Source: Hyphomicrobiales bacterium (GTDB lineage: Bacteria; Pseudomonadota; Alphaproteobacteria; Rhizobiales; JAJFHB01). Taken from it: 48,949 bases of DNA. Made by a program: the position numbers and the translations under genes. Shown here one piece after another: positions 44,150 to 48,949 of the stretch; positions within the stretch are counted from its first letter, which is position 1; every line of letters begins with the position of its first letter. Location of the stretch: assembly GCA_021775755.1 (NCBI GenBank), contig JAJFHE010000013.1, positions 1 to 48,949 on the forward strand, read 5' to 3'. Below the pieces are notes generated by a model. It did not search any database, had not been told where the DNA came from, and saw only the letters and a program-made list of their open reading frames with translations.

Positions 44150-45544
44150 ATGGCACGCTGGCTGATTTTCATTGTTGCATTGCTGGCACTCGCAGTCCCC
44201 GCGAGCAATTCATCACGCGCGCAAAGTTGCGAGCAAATCTGTCAGACATATATAAACTATGCGCGAGGTGCAGGTGCTCCAGGTACGGAGGGCACGCTCT
44301 ATAGTCTCTACCAACAATGCATTTCCTGCCAGCAGGGAGGCGGTATGCCTCCCTACCAGGCCCCGTCGCAATGCCCGGCGGGCTATTATGTCTACGGAAG
44401 CTACTGCATCCCCAACAGTGAGAATGTGTGTCCCGGTACCGGCGGTTTGCGATCTTGTCCGGCAGATCAGCAGTGCACATCAGGCGGTTGCATACCGGGC
44501 AATGCGACAGACTGCGGGACTGGGGCATATTGCACAGACGGAGGTATTTGCTGGACCGACCCAGCTGATGTGCCGGGTTTTGAACCCGGTGTTAACCGCT
44601 GTCTCTCGGCAGAACAGTACAGCGACTATTCAAGGCGGGTGGAAGAATATTGGGAAGAGCAGCAGGCTAAAACCGAGGCGGAGCGCGCGGAGGAAGGGCG
44701 CAGGTCACGCGAGCGCCGAGAACAAACGCGCCGTGAGGGGCTGCGCGGTGAACGCCGGGAGGCGGAGGGTGCGCGCGGTGAGCTCGACCAAAGGACGGAT
44801 GGACAGGTGCGCCGGTTGACATCCGATGATGCCGCTGCAAGGCGGGGCGAAGGCGATCAATCAGCTGAAAGCATCATGAGAGAGCTGCGCCGAAACTCCA
44901 TACTCAATCGGCTTAACGGTACGGGAAATCGACAAGTGGCCTCGCCGCAGCAAAGGGGCAACGGCGCATTCCCAAGCCGCCAATCGCCTGCGCCGGTGGT
45001 GACTCTGCCAGCCGATCGTGAGACCGCATTGCTGCCGGTCCCGCAGGCAAATGTGGAAACAGGACCGTCCGGAGCAGGCTCTCAGCCGTCTGTCGTTCAA
45101 GATTGGTTGCAGGGACGACCCACCAATCCCGAAAATATATCTGGCGCGGCCCGAAGAGCTGCAGAGGAGAATCGCCGACGCGCGGAGTACGAAGCGGAGC
45201 GTGAGCGAATTGAACGCGAAACCCGGCGCTCCGAAGAGGAAGCGTATTGGCAATCTCTTCCCGACATGTCGGCGGGAGACGAACTGCTGCGGCGGATGCA
45301 ACAAGAAAGAGAACCCACATTTAGTGAATGGTCATTGTGCGTTGTGGGCTCACAAACCAGGGAAAGCTTTTTCCGACGGTGCTACAGCACTCAATCAGGT
45401 GCAAGCAGCGGAAATGCATGGGTGAAAAAATACAGAATCTGCGATGTTGTGAGACGATGCCGAGTGCGTATCGACGATGGAAGCCGTCAATATGGCGGTC
45501 CGGAGAGCACTCAATGCGACGGAAAAGAGTGGATATGTCCGTAG
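44150..45544 (+). CDS. Secreted Cys-rich protein of unknown function
   Basis: 464 aa; not recognised. A signal peptide (WLIFIVALLALAVPAS, likely cleavage after SRAQ near residue 25) is followed by a Cys-rich region (about 26-150, some 16 Cys, with CPAGYYV and repeated C-x(4-7)-C spacing), a highly charged Glu/Arg coiled-coil-like stretch (about 158-230), a Pro/Gln-rich linker, another charged helix (about 335-385), and a final Cys-rich piece ending CDGKEWICP. It is likely a periplasmic or extracellular disulfide-bonded protein. GAGGTGG lies seven bases upstream of ATG. It overlaps the next gene by 31 nt, so the two probably work together. Codon use looks less GC-biased than in neighbours. Confidence 0.75.
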   Translation: MARWLIFIVALLALAVPASNSSRAQSCEQICQTYINYARGAGAPGTEGTLYSLYQQCISCQQGGGMPPYQAPSQCPAGYYVYGSYCIPNSENVCPGTGGLRSCPADQQCTSGGCIPGNATDCGTGAYCTDGGICWTDPADVPGFEPGVNRCLSAEQYSDYSRRVEEYWEEQQAKTEAERAEEGRRSRERREQTRREGLRGERREAEGARGELDQRTDGQVRRLTSDDAAARRGEGDQSAESIMRELRRNSILNRLNGTGNRQVASPQQRGNGAFPSRQSPAPVVTLPADRETALLPVPQANVETGPSGAGSQPSVVQDWLQGRPTNPENISGAARRAAEENRRRAEYEAERERIERETRRSEEEAYWQSLPDMSAGDELLRRMQQEREPTFSEWSLCVVGSQTRESFFRRCYSTQSGASSGNAWVKKYRICDVVRRCRVRIDDGSRQYGGPESTQCDGKEWICP

Positions 45545-47124
45545 TGTGCCTTTCGACCGGTATCTGGACAGTCCGCCACTATGCCGCGGCGCTGCTAGTA
45601 GTGCTGTTGACTTCCGGAGGAATGGCGCGCGCAGGTGGGCAGAGTGATTGCAACGGAAACGATCCCTCACGCATCGTTGCCGGATGTTCGCAGGTAATTG
45701 ACGAGGCTGAGCTGAGCGAGTTGGAACTGGCCATTGCTCATAGCAGACGGTCCGACGCACACTTTGCTTTGAGAGAGTTCGATGACGCGATTCAGGATCG
45801 CCGCCTGGCCGCGGAGCTAAATCCAGACAACGAAGACTACGAGCGCCGTCTTTATGAAGCAATCATCGCGCGAGGCGATGCGAAATTGGTGGCTGGTGAG
45901 TTCGATGCGGCGGTTGAGGACTATTCCACCGCGATCGATGAAGGTTTGGTGTCCGCCGATCTCCTCGCCAAGCGAAGTGAGGCGTTTATCGCTCTGGGCG
46001 ATATCTCCGGGGCGATCGACGACCTGAAAAATGCTCTCACACTGAGCGAAGAAGGGCAGGAGCTACTTGAGCGGATCGTGCTGCTGTACGAGCTGGAGGC
46101 TGTTACTCATATGAATGGTGAGGAGTTCGACAATGCAGTCGCGGCCTATGCGGCGGCCGGCGAACACTCGGACTTACTGGCAGACCCGGAAGGGAAAATT
46201 GATCAGTCGGAGAGAAATCTGCTGGACAGCCGGTTTGATACCAATCGAATTACCGGATATGCGGCGTCCGATCTTTTCAACGTATTTCTGGGGACGTGCG
46301 GTAGTGAGGGTAACGGGATAATCGAAACCGAAAGCGACGTTTGCAGCGTCTACAGAAGGCTTGGATTGGGGGGAGCGAAGGTTTTGCTGAGCCGAGCGGT
46401 GCACCGTTTCGAATCCAAGGAATACGAGGGTGCTGAAGAAGATTTCAGTTTTGCGTTGGTTCTGATAACCGGCGCTAAGGACTTGAACATCTGGTCGCCG
46501 GACTGGAGCCAAATCGACGGGGTTGGCGGGTACAAAATTCTCGAGGTTCTGCTTTATGCGGCGCTGTCGGCCGAGCAGATCGGTGAATTGGATATGGCGC
46601 GCTCGCGATACGATACGATGATGGAACTGGATCCAACCAACTCTGACGCCGAAGAAGGACTCAAGAGAGTAAATGAGCGAGAGATAAACATTGTCCGCAT
46701 GCTTCAAATAGAACTGTCTCGCGTCGGTTGCGATCCCGGTCCGATAGATGGGGATTGGGGTCCGAAGAGCAAGGCCGGACTGCAACTTTTTGCTCAGCAT
46801 TCAGGTAGGAACATCGGATCGGCGGAACCCTCGCAGAGCGCTGTTCAAATGGTCTCAAGATACGCGCTAAGAGTATGTCCGGACACTGGGCCGTATGCCA
46901 GCTGGGATTGCGGTTTCTACGGCATACGTCACATAACCGAAAACTCTGTGGCCTTTGGTTCATCGGCGCCGGAAAAGTACAAATCCATACAGCGCGACGG
47001 GGAGAACAACTACCTTTTCACATTTCCCGACGGCTACGAAATGTGGATGCTGGAAGTGGGGGAGACGTCCGCACACTGGTATTCGGTGGCAAGTGGTGAT
47101 GGCGCCGAGTGTGTACGGCGATGA
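45514..47124 (+). CDS. TPR-repeat protein with C-terminal peptidoglycan-binding domain
   Basis: 536 aa from ATG 45514 with GGAG eight bases upstream (ATG 45535 is the alternative). A signal peptide (RRKR start, hydrophobic AALLVVLLTS, cleavage after MARA) leads to TPR-like repeats (about 60-230: ELELAIAHSRRSDAHFALRE, AIQDRRLAAELNPDN, AVEDYSTAIDEG) and a second TPR-like set near 330-390. Residues about 400-440 (RVGCDPGPIDGDWGPKSK) form a PG_binding_1 domain, and a short C-terminal domain follows (YLFTFPDGYEMWML). It is probably periplasmic, tethered to the cell wall, and paired with the secreted Cys-rich protein encoded just upstream. Function unknown. Confidence 0.78.
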   Translation: MRRKRVDMSVVCLSTGIWTVRHYAAALLVVLLTSGGMARAGGQSDCNGNDPSRIVAGCSQVIDEAELSELELAIAHSRRSDAHFALREFDDAIQDRRLAAELNPDNEDYERRLYEAIIARGDAKLVAGEFDAAVEDYSTAIDEGLVSADLLAKRSEAFIALGDISGAIDDLKNALTLSEEGQELLERIVLLYELEAVTHMNGEEFDNAVAAYAAAGEHSDLLADPEGKIDQSERNLLDSRFDTNRITGYAASDLFNVFLGTCGSEGNGIIETESDVCSVYRRLGLGGAKVLLSRAVHRFESKEYEGAEEDFSFALVLITGAKDLNIWSPDWSQIDGVGGYKILEVLLYAALSAEQIGELDMARSRYDTMMELDPTNSDAEEGLKRVNEREINIVRMLQIELSRVGCDPGPIDGDWGPKSKAGLQLFAQHSGRNIGSAEPSQSAVQMVSRYALRVCPDTGPYASWDCGFYGIRHITENSVAFGSSAPEKYKSIQRDGENNYLFTFPDGYEMWMLEVGETSAHWYSVASGDGAECVRR

Positions 47125-47137
47125 TACTAGTCGGCAC

Positions 47138-47599
47138 TTAGTCGGCTCTGCTGCCGAAGTCCTTGACGCTTTCCATGACCACGAAGGTGCTTGTGTGCTC
47201 GACATGGGGCAACGAGGAGATTTTCTCTCCGAGTGTGTGGCGGTAGGCGGGCATGTCGGATGTTCTGACTTTGAGCAGATAGTCGAAGGTGGACGCTATC
47301 ATGTGGCATTGCTCCACTTCGGGCACCTCGCGAACCGCGTGGTTGAAGGCATCGAGCGAGGGTGTCGTCGTGTCGTTGAGCGAGACCTGCACGAAGGCGA
47401 TGTGGCCGGCGCCCATTTTTGCCTGATCGACGAGCGCGCCGTAGCCCAGAATGTAGCCCTGGTCCTCAAGCCGCCTGATGCGTGCCTGGCAGGGGGTTTT
47501 CGACAGGCCCACGCGGGCTGAGAGATCCGTGACCGTGATACGGCCGTTCAGTTGCAGTTCCTTCACGATGTTACGATCTATCCGGTCCAAATTCTCCAT
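47138..47599 (-). CDS. putR: Lrp/AsnC-family regulator, probably of putA
   Basis: 153 aa. N-terminal winged helix-turn-helix (LDRIDRNIVKELQLNGRITVTDL, LSKTPCQARIRRLE) and C-terminal RAM ligand domain (HMIASTFDYLLKVRT, LPHVEHTSTFVVME). It is divergent from putA with a 165-nt shared region, the arrangement of the proline-responsive activator PutR in alphaproteobacteria. It would bind proline and switch on putA. The ATG at 47599 is the only good start. The symbol rests on context. Confidence 0.85.
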   Translation of the reverse strand: MENLDRIDRNIVKELQLNGRITVTDLSARVGLSKTPCQARIRRLEDQGYILGYGALVDQAKMGAGHIAFVQVSLNDTTTPSLDAFNHAVREVPEVEQCHMIASTFDYLLKVRTSDMPAYRHTLGEKISSLPHVEHTSTFVVMESVKDFGSRAD

Positions 47600-47722
47600 C
47601 GCATCCGACTTTCATAGTCTGTTTGCCTAGTGCTATCGGTATAATTGGAGAAAACTGTTTTCAGCAGCGAGAATCAAGGAAAATTCACTGGCGGGAATGG
47701 AGTAACCTGAGCGAATTCACTG

Positions 47723-47750
47723 TCATGCCTCAAAGTTATCATGCCTCAAA
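47723..47750 (+). promoter_or_regulatory. Two direct copies of TCATGCCTCAAA upstream of putA
   Basis: Perfect 12-bp direct repeats at 47723-47734 and 47739-47750, 16 bp apart, the second ending 14 nt before the putA start. They may be binding sites for the divergent Lrp-family regulator or a translation-control element near the ribosome-binding site GGGGAAA. A chance small duplication is also possible. Confidence 0.35.
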
Positions 47751-47764
47751 ATGGGGAAACGCCA

Positions 47765-48949
47765 TGAGCAGAACCGCTTCCAACGATCCACTCGAGCAGA
47801 TCCGCGACACCATGCGCGGCGCCTATCTTGCCGACGAAACCGCCATTGTGCGCAGCCTCATGGCGGAGGCCGATCTCTCGCCGGAGCTGCGTGACAAGAT
47901 TTCGCGTGAAGCGGCTGATCTCGTGCGGGCGGTGCGCGACGGGTCCGACCCGACTGTGATGGAAAGCTTTCTTGCCGAGTACGGGTTGTCGACAAAGGAG
48001 GGCGTCGCGCTGATGTGCCTCGCAGAGGCGCTGTTGCGGGTGCCCGATGCCGACACTATCGATGAGCTGATCGAGGACAAGATCACGCCGGGCAGCTGGG
48101 GCGCGCATCTTGGGCATTCAAGCTCGTCTCTTGTGAATGCCTCTACATGGGCGCTGATGCTGACCGGCAAGGTGTTGGCGCCGGCGGAAGAGACCGGCCT
48201 TGTGATGACACTGCAAAGCGTCGTCAAACGGCTCGGCGAGCCGGTGGTGCGGACCGCGGTGGCGCAGGCGATGCGCGAGCTTGGCCGTCAGTTTGTTCTC
48301 GGGCGAACCATTGAAGAGGCCTTGCAGGAAGGCGCGGACCAGCAGGCGCGCGGGTACACCTATTCCTTCGACATGTTGGGAGAGGCGGCGCGCACCGACC
48401 GCGATGCCAGGCGTTATCATCTGGCTTATTCGGATGCCATCTCCGAGCTTGCCCCTCACTGCAACAGCGATGACATTCGCGAGAACCCCGGCATCTCGGT
48501 GAAACTCTCCGCATTGCATGCGCGTTACGAGTTCGGGCAGCGTGACCGTGTTATGACCGAACTGGTGGCGCGGGCGCGATCGCTTGCCGTGCTCGCCAAA
48601 TCGGCAAACATGGGTTTCAACATCGATGCGGAAGAGGCCGACCGGCTCGACATTTCACTCGATGTCATAGAGGCCATTCTCTCAGATCCCGCGCTGGCGA
48701 ACTGGGACGGTTTCGGCGTCGTTGTACAGGCTTTTGGGCTGCGGGCGTCTTATGTGCTCGACTGGCTCTACGGGCTGGCGGAGCGGCTTGACCGCAAGAT
48801 CATGGTGCGCCTCGTCAAGGGCGCCTACTGGGACACCGAGATCAAGCGGGCGCAGGTGCTAGGCCTGCCGGGCTTTCCGGTCTTTACGCGCAAGATCAAC
48901 ACCGATGTTTCCTATATGGCCTGCGCGGCAAAACTGCTCCGTATGACGG
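47765..48949 (+). CDS. putA: Bifunctional proline dehydrogenase/P5C dehydrogenase, 5' part
   Basis: First 395 codons; the gene runs off the window end. After an N-terminal arm (DPLEQIRDTMRGAY, about 1-130), the proline dehydrogenase FAD barrel begins: YSFDMLGEAARTDRDARRY, NPGISVKLSALHARYE, FNIDAEEADRLDISLD, and RLVKGAYWDTEIKRAQ, all typical PutA motifs. The aldehyde dehydrogenase half lies beyond the edge. The start ATG follows GGGGAAA. Proline is oxidised to glutamate; probable control is by the divergent Lrp-type gene. Whether an N-terminal ribbon-helix-helix DNA-binding domain is present: none is seen, so it is not a self-regulating PutA. Confidence 0.93.

Overview
The window looks like a chromosomal segment of a GC-rich (about 60% by eye) alphaproteobacterium. 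Pointers are an alphaproteobacterial-type response regulator with a C-terminal PDRRR tail, an Lrp-family gene divergent from putA, single-chain methylmalonyl-CoA mutase next to PrpE, and dense operons with 1-4 nt gene overlaps. I cannot name the genus. I see no rRNA, tRNA, CRISPR array or transposase.

Layout. 0.1-1.6 kb: two related single-domain receiver proteins on the minus strand, one without its phosphoacceptor Asp, separated by an AT-rich gap. 2-5.6 kb: a minus-strand catabolic group (DapA-type lyase/aldolase, FAD-dependent 2-hydroxyacid dehydrogenase, luciferase-like monooxygenase). 5.9-10 kb: methylmalonyl-CoA mutase and propionyl-CoA synthetase. 10-11.7 kb: an ABC exporter/flippase on the minus strand. 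11.9-29.1 kb: a run of 17 plus-strand genes, nearly all for making and modifying an activated sugar. 29.1-33.7 kb: minus-strand decoration genes (sulfotransferase, SGNH/AlgJ-like protein, MBOAT O-acyltransferase, probable glycosyltransferase). 33.9-39.6 kb: zinc-less medium-chain reductase, amidohydrolase, DenD-like dehydrogenase and IlvD/Edd-family sugar-acid dehydratase. 39.6-39.8 kb: a MITE-like inverted-repeat element on the dehydratase stop codon. 39.9-43.6 kb: alkyltransferase (Ogt-like), nitronate monooxygenase, and a P450-SDR pair. 43.7-43.9 kb: two gene remnants, one a 69-bp echo of the nearby alkyltransferase gene. 44.1-47.1 kb: an unrecognised secreted Cys-rich protein overlapping a TPR/peptidoglycan-binding protein. 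47.1 kb to the end: Lrp/AsnC regulator and a divergent putA cut by the window edge.

The main find is the 17-gene sugar operon. Its first part combines a transaldolase, a GmhA-like SIS isomerase, a GmhB-like HAD phosphatase, a nucleotidyltransferase-PfkB kinase fusion (the two HldE domains in reversed order), NAD-dependent epimerases, a Gfo/Idh/MocA oxidoreductase, and a UDP-glucose-dehydrogenase homologue whose catalytic Cys is Asn. From memory this set resembles the octose part of lincosamide biosynthesis (LmbR/N/K/O/M/L/Z types) more than an ordinary ADP-heptose pathway. Its second part adds two separate thiamine-diphosphate systems (a 2-oxoacid dehydrogenase E1 alpha/beta pair without E2/E3, and an acetolactate-synthase-like enzyme) and methyltransferases. 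My inference is a nucleotide-activated higher-carbon sugar, perhaps with a two-carbon branch. The divergent ABC transporter could flip or export its conjugate, and the minus-strand acyl-, sulfo- and glycosyltransferases could decorate the glycan. No glycosyltransferase and no PLP aminotransferase were recognised inside the 17-gene run.
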